A stretch of DNA of 64,000 nt from Uranotaenia lowii (lineage: Eukaryota > Arthropoda > Insecta > Diptera > Culicidae): NCBI RefSeq assembly GCF_029784155.1, contig NC_073693.1, forward strand, positions 231,127,621 to 231,191,620. The letters are read 5' to 3'. The notes beneath the pieces were generated by a model that did no database searches, was not told the origin of the DNA, and was given only the letters and a program-made list of their open reading frames with translations. Positions 47,148-60,383 of this stretch are shown in pieces. Every line of letters starts with the position of its first letter. The first letter of the stretch is position 1. A program made the position numbers and the translations under genes.

Positions 47148-47324
47148 TTGTTGAACTTTTTTTTTTATTTACATAGTATTCCGTCTCACGACATAACTTG
47201 ACGAACATAATTCCTATAATTCACTCGGTCCATGGCAACTGTTCTCCAATTTCTCGGGCACCCCACGTTCGCCAGATCACGCTCCACTTGGTCTTACCAC
47301 CTCGCTCGTTGCGTTGTTGAACTT
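47148..47324 (-). mobile_element. 5'-truncated LINE insertion (155 bp) with 11-bp target duplication
   Basis: On the minus strand 47313-47171 matches 21245-21380, the end of the LINE polyprotein gene (shared GAACGTGGGGTGCCC.. and CCATGGACCGAGTGAATTAT blocks), then continues GAGACGGAATACTATGTAAAT and an A10 tail. TTGTTGAACTT flanks it at 47148-47158 and 47314-47324. A textbook target-primed insertion of the same LINE family, ending with its own poly(A) and without family S. Confidence 0.88.
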
Positions 47325-47400
47325 AGACTTAGAAATTTGGATTAAAATTAGTAGAAGAAAAAGCATTACTATAGTTTTTTTTTTTATTTATCTCTGAATA

Positions 47401-48410
47401 TACAGTACCGTTCATAATTGTATAGAAATTGGAAGCAAGCGCATTGTCACTTCGACTTTGAACTTCCATAACTTTTTACTCTGATGATATTTTTTGATCA
47501 AATTTTCTGCGTTAGATAGATCAACTATCACACTATTATATCAAAAAATTTGAGCTTTCTGGAGTTTGTGTGGCCTGAGAAACAGTAATTCTACGAAAAT
47601 CGGACTTTTTGGACTTTTCTTATTCAAACTGCAATATCTCTGAAACTACGCAACATTTTTTATTGTAAATTTGCACAGTGATTGTTGAGATATGAAGCTA
47701 GCATGTCTGAATTTTTCGAAAGGTTCTATAGATGAGATCAAAAGTTACGCGAGGTGCAATATTTCAGGCATGAACTTTGAAATGCGATTTCTATAGAATT
47801 TTGGACGATTCATGAGAACAATATCGTTTCCTCCACCAATCAGACAAAAATGTCTGGCAAAAGCAATGAAGAAAAGAAAAAAAATGGAACAAATGATCCA
47901 TTTGTGCTTTGAAATCAGAATCTCGCGATATTGTTGTGATTTTTCGGTTGAAATAGATTTACTGGTTGTTAAACAGAGAATGTGATTTTCCTATGAAAAC
48001 AAACGTCCAAAATTCTATAGAAATCGCATTTCAAGGTTCATGCCTGAAATATTGCACCTCGCGTAACTTTTGATCTCATCGATAGAACCTTTCGAAAAAT
48101 TCAGACATGCTAGCTTCATATCTCAACAATCACTGTGCAAATTTTCAATACAAAATGTTGCGTAGTTTCAGAGATATTGCAGTTTGATTGAGAAAAGTCC
48201 AAAAAGTCCGATTTTCGTAGAATTACTGTTTCTCAGGCCACACAAACTCCAGAAAGCTCAAATTTTCTGATATAATAGTGTGATAGTTGATCTATCTAAC
48301 GCAAAAAATTTGACCAAAAAATATCATCAGAGTAAAAAGTTATGGAAGTTCAAAGTCGAAGTGACAGTGCGCTTGTTTCCAATTTCTATACAATTATGAA
48401 CGGTACTGTA
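47401..48410. mobile_element. 1006-bp TA-flanked palindromic element
   Basis: The element is 47403-48408 with TA at 47401-47402 and 48409-48410. It begins CAGTACCGTTCATAATTG and ends with the complement. Arms of about 400 bp are nearly perfect reverse complements, ending near the CGTCCAAAATTC/GAATTTTGGACG pair (about 47815 and 48005). The loop is about 190 bp and includes a GGACTTTTTGG-type block only in the arms. No transposase. The TA and CAGT-type ends suggest a Tc1/mariner-related foldback. A diverged half copy is at 8880-9298. Confidence 0.88.
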
Positions 48411-48639
48411 GATGTATAAATTTTGAAGGATTTCAAACAATTATGGCTTTAAAATCTAACATATGGTGGAAAAGCGAACATTGAAGAATGGAAACACGCT
48501 TATTCTCATTTCGTATTTTCATCAAAGAAATACAATTAACGTCTTCAACATATTTTCAATAAAAATTTACTCTTGATTAACTTTATTCTTTTCAATACAT
48601 AGGATTTATATAGAAAAAGTTATTATCACTGCATAAAGA

Positions 48640-48872
48640 TTTTTCCCGGTACTGATGTCAAATTCCCGGTTTTTTCCCGGTTTTCCCGGTTTGCTGGTCA
48701 CCCTGCCTCCTCCCTTCCTGTGAGTGGGAGGAGTCTCAAACCATTGTAAAAACCTTCCCCGGCCTCCAATACCCTCCACCTGCCAAGTTTCACGCAAATC
48801 GGTTCAGTATGTTCAGAGTCTATAAGGAAAAGACAGACAGAAATCCATTTATATAAATATGTATATAGATTT
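48640..48872 (+). repeat. CCCGG-motif end plus TAGCTGA-family 3' end
   Basis: 48647-48703 is dense in TTCCCGG phrases and ends GCTGGTCACCCTG, like a hAT-type terminus. From 48706 a block (CCAAGTTTCACGCAAATCGG, TCAGAGTCTATAAGG, AGACAGACAG, then a TATATA-like tail near 48860) looks like the 3' end of a TAGCTGA-family member. No coding capacity. Confidence 0.45.
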
Positions 48873-51250
<2,378 letters not shown>

Positions 51251-51607
51251 TCGAAACAAATTAAAGTCATGACATCCATTTTCTCGATATTTTTTTTCCT
51301 TTGGGTGTTTGTTTTTCGTCTCCATGGTCGAAGCGTCGCGTGCCAACGTCGTGAGAGGATAGTGGCCATGGCATAGCATACTGATCAGTGGGATGGGAAT
51401 ATTTTGGCGCGTATTTCTCAACCAAGAATATTTTCAATGCAAGGGATGGCTATATGAAGCCTTGATGAAATTTTTTCTACTTGATTCCTAGCTCATTTGT
51501 ACAGCACATGGTTATGAATGACGCCTAGATGTGACTCAGATTGACATTTTTCCGATCGAACAAAACATATACGTTTTTTTTTTGCCAAAATCTGAAATTG
51601 AAAAGGC

Positions 51608-52403
51608 GGCATCCATAAATTACGTAACGCAAAAAATGCACTTTTTTGACCCCCTCCCTCCCGTATGTCACAAATTGTAACGCTTCGACGTACCTCCCTA
51701 TGAAAATTACGTAACGCTGACACTTAGCCCCCCCCCCCCCCTCATCTTCTAATGTTTTTAAATACTGATTTTCGAAGATCAAAAATAAATTTAAACATAA
51801 AATTTTTTAGCGTTCTTCAAAACGGAATTAATATCTATCCAAATCGATTCTTAGTACCCATTGATGATAACTCTCTGATAAAATAAATTGATTGCAATTT
51901 TACGTATTTCTCTGTGCTTGTTAACTGATGATCTATCTTGATTACTTTATTTAGTTCATGAATCATAACTTGTTATGTAAAATATACTACCCTTAGTTAT
52001 ATTATTCGGAATAATCAAAATTGCATTTTTTAAATAAATTAAGAAAAAAAATTTCCGTCTTGAGTTATTTTCGGTAAATGTACCTAATATTCGGTTTTCC
52101 AACGGATATTTCACGGATATTCAATACACATTTTTAAGGAGTCTATCTCAGAATCTTTAAAGAGGAAAGATTACAAACCAGCTTCAATCATGTTGAAACT
52201 TGCAAATTTAAAGCTGATTTGCTCATCATTCTGTGAAAATTACATGACATCAAAATGGCTGCAATTAGTAAACTGAAATTTTAAAGGAAAAATCGTTACG
52301 TAACGATGAGCTTACCTCCCCCCCTCCCCTATGTCACAATCCGTAACGATTGAGCTTACTCCCTCCCCCCCCCCCTAGGAGCGTTACGTAATTTATGGAT
52401 GCC
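51608..52403. mobile_element. Inverted-repeat element with GGCATCCATAAATTACG ends
   Basis: Begins GGCATCCATAAATTACGTAACGC near 51608 and ends with its complement at 52381-52403. Just inside each end, pyrimidine-rich blocks with runs of nine or more C (51727-51740, 52317-52325, 52364-52375) are linked to ATGTCACAA..GTAACG phrases that repeat two or three times. 796 bp, no coding capacity. Target duplication not clear. Confidence 0.75.
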
Positions 52404-53872
52404 CCAAAGGCATGGCATTAATTTTTTGAGATTTTCTTTTCTTTGAGGCACGTGAAAAAATGACCCCTAGATGTGACACGAATTGGTATTTAATCAATCG
52501 AATCAAAACCAATTGAAAGATTTGCAAAAATAGTTCGTGTTAATATAGGTAGCATTTGTTGTCTAAAAATATAAATTTAGTTCTGATGCTAATGAAATAA
52601 TGGTATGACACTTTGCGGACAATTGAAAAAAAAAAATACAGAAAGTAAAGAATTTACACACAATTCTTTAACCCATTTTGCCTACAAGGTTATTTTTGAT
52701 TCATATTGATAACAGAAATATGAAATATGAAATATTTTATACAGAGATAGATCAGAAACATTTTGTTGAACATGAAGTTTTATCAAGCACCATTTCAATT
52801 TAAAGAAGATAAAAAATCCGATCCGACACATGAACTGATCAAGATCCTTTTCTTTAAATTGAATAAGATATTACTGACGTGTGCATAAGTGAAAGGTATC
52901 AGTGAAATAAACTGATTTTTATTGACCAAAAGTGAAGGAATTCATTTTCCCAAAGAATTTTGATTCAAGGAAAACTAGAACATGTTCAAACGTTCAACTT
53001 TTCTCTGTTACAAAAAAAAAAAATAAAAAAAAAATGTTTTCTTCTAAAAATTGTTACATCGGCCCAAATACACAACTGAAACGAATTAAGAAATGGAAAT
53101 AGAAACTTTTTATTTTGAAAATAATCAGAAAAAACATCGTACTTTTTGCTTACATACAAATTCAAGTACGCACTTAACATGGCTGCATAAAAGAGACTTT
53201 TGATCCGCTTTATTTTTGAAAAGTGAGACTTTAGAAATGATATTCAACTGAAAGAAAAATTTTTATGAGAATTTTTTAGTTTATTAGTAGTGTTAAAAAA
53301 ATATTCCCTCCTGTCAACTTACACGGTGGGGCAAGGGCAAACGTCGAACTTTTTAGAAATTCATCTTGAAAATGAGTCGATATGTTGGAAAGACCAGAAG
53401 GGGTATTCTGAATGTTGAAACGGAAGCGGATATTAAAAATTTAGCAATGTCTTTGTAATGCAGGTCATTTGCTTTAAACAGCATTCGTTAAAAACGGAAT
53501 AACAAACATAAATTTATACTGCAGGAATACTGCAGATAAATCAATGAAACTTGATAAAACAAACAATCAGAAATACGTATTAAAGCCATTACTCTGACGT
53601 ATCTGAAATTAAACTTTTCATTCACACTTGCCCTAATATACGGGATAAATCTTAACTTAGAAATTGTTTTTGCCAACATTTTTTAATATTTGACTTTCAA
53701 AGAGAAAATAAAAAAACGCTGAGAATTCATTCAGTGATGCAACTGATATTTTTTTTTAATATTTATATTTTTTACTTTAATAAATTTATTAAAAAAAAAA
53801 GAAATTTACACTGTTTAAAATAGATAATTTTCATACCATGACAAGTGCTGTTTGGGAAAACTTCAAGATGAA
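52404..53872. other. AT-rich non-coding
   Basis: Nothing recognised. Short frames at 52986-53180 and 53488-53679 lack domains. Confidence 0.5.
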
Positions 53873-54708
53873 ATGTCTCATTAGACTGAGTCGATTTGGG
53901 GTCATTTTTGAATTTCTCAAACCCTGGGGTCTAAAAATCTTCGTTTTGGTCCAAAACTGATTCATGATTTTTTGCAGAATTTTTAAGTAACGTTTACATG
54001 AGTAAATTTGAACTTTTAGGTTTGTATGGGAAAATTGAATATTTTGTACTGAAAAATCAACAGTATTTTTGTTTCTTCTGTGGAACCGAGCCAGCTGATG
54101 GTTTCTGTGAAAATTTATAAATTTCTCAAAGGAAATTTACTGCTGAACAACTTTGTTGAAGACCGTAACTTCGTATCTTATTAGGCAAAAAAGTTATTAG
54201 CTGTTTAACTGGGGTATGCCTTTTCGCATTGATAAACATAAAATTCAATTGACATCACTGCTGGGTGCCTAGCGAGGTATTGCATGACTTATTTTCATGC
54301 AATACTTCACGGGGCACGAGCAGTGATGTCAATTGAATTTTATGTTTATCAACGCGAAAAGACATACCCCAGTTAAACAGCTAATAACTTTTTTGCCTAA
54401 TAAGTTACGAAGTTACAGTCTTCAACAAAGTTGTTCAGCAGTAAATTTCCTTTAGAAAATTTATAAATTGGCACAGAAACCATCAGCTGGCTTGGTTCCA
54501 CAGAAGAAACAAAAATGATGCTGATTTTTCAGTACAAAATATTCAATTTTCCCATACAAACCTAAAAGTTCAAATTTACTCATGTAAACGTTACTTAAAA
54601 ATTCTGCAAAAAATCATGGATCAGTTTTGGACCAAAACGAAGCTTTTTAGACCCCAGGGTTTGAGAAATTCAAAAATGACCCCAAATCGACTCAGTCTAA
54701 TGTCTCAT
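53873..54708. mobile_element. 818-bp near-perfect palindrome with 9-bp target duplication
   Basis: The element is 53882-54699. It begins TAGACTGAGTCGATTTGGGG and ends with the complement. Arms of about 400 bp fold around a very short centre (about 54280-54305, itself a small ATTGCATGA/TCATGCAAT hairpin). ATGTCTCAT flanks it at 53873-53881 and 54700-54708. Nine-base duplications with long inverted repeats are typical of Mutator-like elements, though the exact break point can be shifted by a base or two. No coding capacity. Confidence 0.88.
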
Positions 54709-54719
54709 GTCTACGAGTT

Positions 54720-55543
54720 TGGCATATGGCGAAACATTTTATTAACATAATTTTGGCGTAAAAAGGATGGATATTCAAACTGCTTCGAAGGCCGGTGAAA
54801 AAATCTTTTTGAAAATGATTATTAACAATGCTTTTTATCGTTTTTTTTTTCAAATTTCTATAGCTTATTTTGTTAACTCCAAAAATTACACCATCTAAAG
54901 CTAATTAGGAGCTGGAAGTCCTCATAATACAGAATATTAGGAATATACTCAAAAAATTGTCCCGATTCACGCTATTTATCGGTTTTCAAAATTCTATCTC
55001 CATAAAGTACAATGCGAATCTTTTTCTTCCAATTAGAAATGTATGTAAACTCGAGCCAGGTAAATCAGCCTACCTTCTTCAAGCAGTGGGGGACAAAATT
55101 GGAAAAGATTGGAGAGCTCCCATGTAAGTTTAAGATAAAGAGCTTTTCAAAGAAGGGACCATATTTTATAAGAGAGTTTTTTTGCGTACGGGTATTTGGC
55201 ATAACTCAAATAATGATGTGACAAATGTTTTTATGGAAGTTCGTAACTTTCCACTTTGGGAAAAATCCATACATTTAGACATTATTTAAGTCATTATGAA
55301 GCATTAAAAATAGAGTACAAATTTCAGATCTTGAAAAACAAATTAAGTTTCAGTAAATAATATATAGCATATTTGAATTGCAATTCGGAACTTCAGCTGC
55401 AGCTCTCATTTTAAAGTTGTTGGATCTGAACTATGATGGTTTGACTTAAAAAAATGCTTACAAAAATCTAAATTTGAATGAAATTTTACAAATCACATTT
55501 ATTTTTGAATGTGTAGCAAAGCACACCGGGTCAGCTAGTTTGT
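54720..55543 (-). repeat. TAGCTGA-family repeat, minus orientation
   Basis: On the minus strand it opens CTAGCTGACCCGGTGTGC at about 55543. It carries the AAATTTGTTTTTCAAGATCT phrase near 55326-55345 shared with 42588. The 3' limit is not defined. An open frame at 55012-55221 lies antisense to it and is not a gene. Confidence 0.55.
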
Positions 55544-55637
55544 TTATAAAAAAAAGTATCTATCTTTCTTTTCCATGTTTAATATGTATTCAAGGCGGAA
55601 AAATACTCAGTTAAGATTACGGTTGACCCAGTCCAAA

Positions 55638-56342
55638 TTAGCGAGCGTTTCGTATGCCTCCTGCTTTCAGATTTTGTACAGTCACCTTATTCAAATGCTT
55701 CGCTGCAAAGCGCCAGTTTGCTTTGAACTGATTCTCGCTGCTTACAGTTTTTTGGGTCTTCTTAAGGTTCTGCCTAGCTATTGCCCAATATTTTTCGATT
55801 GAGTAAAGTTCTGGTACGTTGGGAAGGTTCTTATCCTTAGGCACAACCTGAATGTTGTTAGCGGCATACTACTCCATGGCCTTTTTTTCCGTAATAATTC
55901 CAAATCTGGCCAAAACAGCACGGACATGTCATGTTTCTTCAGGAAAGGCAGCAAACGCCTTTTAAAACACTTTTGCACGTAAATTTCCAGGTTGACGGTT
56001 CCGATTGCAACGAAAATGTCGCTTTTCAAGACACAGGCACAGATAGCTTGCACAAATGAGATGATTTTTGGCCTACTTTGACAGTTTAATATGCTTGAAA
56101 ATGTCTGCCACCTTTTCCCTTCCGGTTGCTGTGTAATACTCTTGTCAAGGAAGCTGTCTGAAGTCTACCTTGGCGTAGGTTTCGTCATCCATTACGACGC
56201 AATCAAACTTTGTCAACAATGTCGTATACAGCTTCCGAGATTCTGTTTTTGCCGTGAGGTTTTGCTTAATTGCGATTTGGAGTCGATAGTCTGGATTTTT
56301 TTTTAGCTTCCTGCACTGTTGTAGACGATATTCCCAACTTCC
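55638..56342 (-). pseudogene. ITmD37E transposase, copy B, catalytic and C-terminal part
   Basis: Begins KLGSWEYRLQQC (equivalent to KLGVSSTSV of copy A). It continues NPDYRLQIAIKQNL and CVVMDDETYAK (first Asp), then across a frame break near 56070 QAICACVLKSDIFVAIGTVN, MSVLFWPD (second Asp), another shift, and PKDKNLPNVPELYSIEKYWA (Glu). The end is VTVQNLKAGGIRNAR. Several frameshifts, more decayed than copy A, consistent with being the older copy. Confidence 0.85.
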
Positions 56343-57320
56343 CAACTTATTATCCATCAGATTTTGTACAGCCACCTTGTCCACCTTCTTCGCCACAGAA
56401 AGCCAGTTTGCCTTGAACTGCTGATCGTCCTTAGCAGTTTTTTTGGTTTCTTTAGGTTCCGCTTGACAATAGCCCAGTATTTCTCAATTGGGCGGAGCTC
56501 CGGCGTGTTGGGAGGGTTCTTGTCCTTGGGAACCACCTGCACGTTGTTGGCGGCGTACCACTCCGTGGCCTTTTTACCGTAATGGCAAGATGCCCTATCC
56601 GGCCAAAACAGTACGGAACAACCGTATTTCTTCAGGAAAGGCAGCAGACGTTTATTCAAACACTCTTTCACGTAAATTTCTTGGTTGACAGTCCCGGAAG
56701 CTATGAAAATGCTGCTTTTCAAGCCACAAGTACAGATGGCTTTCCAAACCAGATATTTCTTCGCGAACTTTGACAGTTTCATGTGCTTGAAAATATCTGC
56801 TACCTTTCCCTTTCCTTTTGCCGTATAAAACTCCTGTCTCGGAAGCTGTTTGCAGTCGGCTTTGACGTAGGTTTCGTCGTCCATTACCACGTAGTCAAAC
56901 TTCGTCAGCATCGTCGTGTACAGCCTCCGGGATCGCGCTTTGGCCGTCGAAAGTTGTTTAACATCGCGATTAGGAGTCACTACCTTCTTGTAAGTCGATA
57001 GTCCGGCTCGTTTTTTTGGCTCGATGCACGGATGTAGACGATACACCCAGCTTATTTGCGGCATCTCGGAGAGAGAGGTTAGGGTTTCGGTTGAAACTAC
57101 CGGCAAACTCTCTTTGTCATCTCAGCGGCTTCCGGTTTTCGATTTCCCCCGATCCACACTTCCTGGCTGTCGACAAACGTTTCCCAAACACTTTAATTAC
57201 ATTTGTAACGGTTGATTGGGCAACTTTTAGCGATTTTTCCAGCTTTGCGTGCGAGTAGCTCGGATTTTCGCGATGCGCGAGCAAAATTTTAATACTCTGC
57301 TCTTCTTCCTTGGACGGCAT
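56343..57320 (-). pseudogene. ITmD37E transposase, copy A, nearly intact
   Basis: From ATG at 57320: an N-terminal helix-turn-helix (SIKILLAHRENPSYSHAKLE, SLKVAQSTVTNVIKVFG), a stop (TGA at 57117-57119), then a second HTH (NPNLSLRDAANKLGVSSTSV) in the same frame. A 7-T tract at 57011-57017 marks a one-base frameshift. The catalytic domain follows: VMDDETYVK (first Asp), SVLFWPDRASCHYG (second Asp), TPELRPIEKYW (Glu). There are 37 residues between the second Asp and the Glu, the defining DD37E spacing of ITmD37E elements. A second homopolymer shift at 56438-56444 precedes the C-terminus (VDKVAVQNLMDNK). One stop and two frameshifts. The catalytic residues are all present. Confidence 0.9.
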
Positions 57321-57355
57321 TTTGACACCTGAAGAATGAATTTCAAAATCAAGAT

Positions 57356-57417
57356 AGGAGCTACGAATCAAAATTTTGTACATACGTCCTAAAAATCCAA
57401 ACTACACGCACGCTGAA
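57356..57417. repeat. 62-bp inverted copy of ITmD37E coding DNA
   Basis: Positions 57356-57417 are the reverse complement of 57694-57755 with two mismatches. The second stretch encodes part of copy B's N-terminus. The first lies in the leader of copy A, so the leader carries an inverted piece of a transposase gene. Confidence 0.85.
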
Positions 57418-57520
57418 GCTGTAGAAACACACACACCTTCAAAATGAGGGGTGTTCAGGTTTTTTAAATGAAAAATTGAAAGAAATACGTCAAGTTGATA
57501 TTGACCAAATTTTGACCGTA

Positions 57521-57769
57521 TCACCTTTTAGGGTTGGACTTGAATGTGCTAGCCACTCCTCTGTTCGTCACTGCACCTACCGGCTTTCGATTTCCCCCAG
57601 ATCCAGTCTTTCTGGTTGTCAACAAACGTTCTCCGAACACTTTGAATACTTTGGTGACGGTTGATTTAGCCACATTCAACGATTTTGCTATTTCAGAGTG
57701 CGTGTAGTTTGGATTTTTACGACGTATGTACAAAATTTTGATTCGTAGCTCCTCTTGCTTGGACGTCAC
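57521..57769 (-). pseudogene. ITmD37E transposase, copy B, N-terminal part
   Basis: Reads SKQEELRIKILYIRRKNPNY, a SEIAKSLNVAKSTVTKVFKV helix-turn-helix and GSGGNRKPVG, then VTNRGVASTFKSNPKR, where coding homology breaks off at the junction with copy A. Clearly related to but diverged from copy A in the same region. Missing only a handful of residues before its continuation at 56340. Confidence 0.85.
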
Positions 57770-57770
57770 T

Positions 57771-60139
57771 TGATAACTGGAGATCTAGCGAGAACCCAAC
57801 AAACATTTTTGTAGCTATATTCTTATGCTCTACGTTCCATATACATTATAGAATGATCGAATGGAAGTTGAAAAAACAACATTAACCTACCAAAGTGAAG
57901 GCAATATACATACATAAATTTCATTTCTTTAAAAAGCGACGAAAACTACACCAATTGGGCGCTATCCGACATTTTATTCGTACCTATCGGAAGAATGCAC
58001 AAGCTTTTACTCTCGTAGCCTTCAAATTGTTGCCAGTGACATTATTTACCAGTTCTCTAATTCCCATCTGATTTTAGTCATCTGAATGCACTGCTGGTTG
58101 CAAAGAGAACATGACGATGATTTCTCACCTAAATCCCGCGCGGGTGCAAAATCATAGTAAAATTTACAAACGTGGTGGACTTTCTATCTGAATTAAACTG
58201 ACTTTAGACAACATTTTATACGATCTTTTCACTACGCAGTTGGAATTGCGTTTCGCAACACCATTTTGAACGACTTAAGTTATCATTTCTGATAAGACTT
58301 CATGTTTGCTGGGGAAATAATTATAGCGTTCCAAAAAAAGTATTCATTTTGTTTCTTGAAAGAATCGAGTAACACAGCCAAATTTTCGGTCCAATCTTCA
58401 GAAGTATTCCTTTAACAAGAAAGTTATTGAGTTAAGAGTCTTGAAGTGTTATGATGAAATGATCTTTAACTTTTTTATAATGTTTTAGAAAAAAAATTTA
58501 GGTTAAGTTAGGTTAGGTTTACCAAAAATTTAGAATCAATTTTCAAAGAATTAAAGTCATATTGTGATATGCTGTTCTTTTGAGTTATTTCAATCCACAT
58601 TTTTAATTATGTTGGGGTAATTCTACTCAAATTAATACAAATTTTATTGCATTGGTAATGTTACTAAAAATTACCAAATTTGAAAACCCCTAAATTACTC
58701 CCCTTCCCCTCCCCATGGAGATTTTTTCCAAGTAAAATTTTAAGTTCAAGTAATGAATTTACCTTAGTCCCAAGAAGTGTATAAAGATAAGTGTTAGCAA
58801 ACATGACAGAAAATTGCCGGAATTTAGTCCTTTGTCACTCAAGGCTCAAGACACTCCATTCCACGACACTTTTTGATTATGGTAGCCATATGAAAGGTGA
58901 TAGGCGTCTTCGAAATATTCAGCTCTACATTTAAAAGGATTTTGATAAATTACACAAAGCCATACAATTCCCTTTTTCCGAGGTGCAACTCTTGAAAATT
59001 GGTAAATATCATTTGAGAAATTTCTGAACCTTCTTGACAAACCTGTATAACATTGCCAAAAACATTTCAAAATAAATTTTTCAAATCAAGTATCAATTTT
59101 CCCCAAGACTGCATGTATTTTTTAACTTCTGTAAAATTATGATTCAAGTTTTCATTTTGTTTACTTTTCCAGATTCCATAAAATATGTGAGTTATATCGA
59201 ATTACAACCAAAAAATTAAACCACCTAAAATTACAGATATTTTTGGAAGAAAAAATCAAATCGTTGTACAGGCACCCACATATTTGTTAAATGAAATAAA
59301 ACCTCTATTTAAACTTTCCTTATTAATTACAAAAATACTTGTAATTATATCTTTTCAAATTTTTAAAATTTTTGAAAATTGAAGAATTTTTAGATTATTG
59401 TATCTGATAAAAAAGAATATCTATGGTAAACGTAATTCCTTGATTGAAAAAAGTATAATGAGCAAATTCAGAATCAGTTTTGTTCATGTATTTATTTTTT
59501 TATTCGTTAGTAATCAGTGGTTGATTTCACTCAAATCCGATTCATTTTCAAACTTCATATCGCCGAAACAAGAGGCGATAGATATAATTAGACAAACCAA
59601 AATTTTCCAAATCAACCATTACAACATTTTCCCCAAAAATGCTATTCCCATGAGATATCAATTAAATTTTAAATTTTGTTTTTAAAATGATTAGACGTTT
59701 TTATTGCAAAAATTTTATAATAAAATGTAAAAAAAAACTTATTTTCATATTCTTATTCATCATATTCTGTATTAATCTAAGAATTAATGTAATTTATTAA
59801 ATTTACTATTTCAACTTTAAAATCTTTTTTTTTGTAAGTATGTTTTAGTTTTCAATTCTGATTTTTTTTTGTTCTGAAGACATAATTTTCTTGGAAGCCA
59901 ATAAATATAAATTTTTAATAAGTAAAACATAGTTTATTCCTTTTGTATTTTAATTGACGGTTACCAAATGATCCAAGTTTGAAATTTAGATTTATAAACT
60001 TTATACTTATTTTTATTATTTTAAATCTTTTTTTTTCAAAGAGGTTAATGATTTTCAATTAATCTTTTGGAATTTCGAAAATTGACTCGAAGTATCAACT
60101 TTAATGCTTAATTGAAATGAACGATTACAACTAAATTAG
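57771..60139. other. AT-rich non-coding
   Basis: Slightly less AT-rich at 57950-58280, otherwise low-complexity. A plus-strand frame of 95 residues (59398-59685) and other short frames show no recognisable domain. Confidence 0.5.
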
Positions 60140-60383
60140 TATGGGAGAAAGGGGAATCATGGGCCACTTTTTAAAAAAAATGAATGGTTTGGTTTTCTAC
60201 ATTTTTAACACATCTTATTTTTTTAAAAGATCTTTTCTCAAAATTCTAACTGTTTTAAAAAAAATCAATATTTTTTAGATTTCGAAAAATGGTAGGATAT
60301 CGTGAGCCACCGAATCAGGAGATTGTTATCTCAACACACGTCTGAGATTTTCAAAGTGGCCCACGTTACCCCACTCTTCTCTA
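60140..60383. mobile_element. GGGAGAGTGGGG-family MITE, 240-bp copy 3
   Basis: The element is 60142-60381 with TA at 60140-60141 and 60382-60383. Begins TGGGAGAAAGGGGAATCATG and ends GTTACCCCACTCTTCTC. Interior phrases (GGTTTTCTACATTTTTAACA, ATATCGTGAGCCACC, TTATCTCAACACACGTCTGA) match copies 1 and 2, but most of the middle is deleted. Confidence 0.8.

Larger units (their letters stand above)
55610..57770 (-). mobile_element. Two ITmD37E (DD37E) Tc1/mariner elements, one inside the other
   Basis: On the minus strand an outer copy B (N-terminal part 57769-57521, remainder about 56342-55638) is interrupted by copy A (about 57520-56343). The left junction has a CGGTCAAAATTTGGTC phrase that could be the inverted end of A. 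No matching right end is visible: A passes straight from its C-terminal coding sequence into B at a shared AATAAG. The outer termini of B are not defined. Confidence 0.8.

Noticed and set aside
58498..58520. TTAGG-like run (about four loose units) resembling insect telomeric repeat
   Set aside because: Too short and irregular, and Diptera lack TTAGG telomeres. Chance low-complexity sequence.
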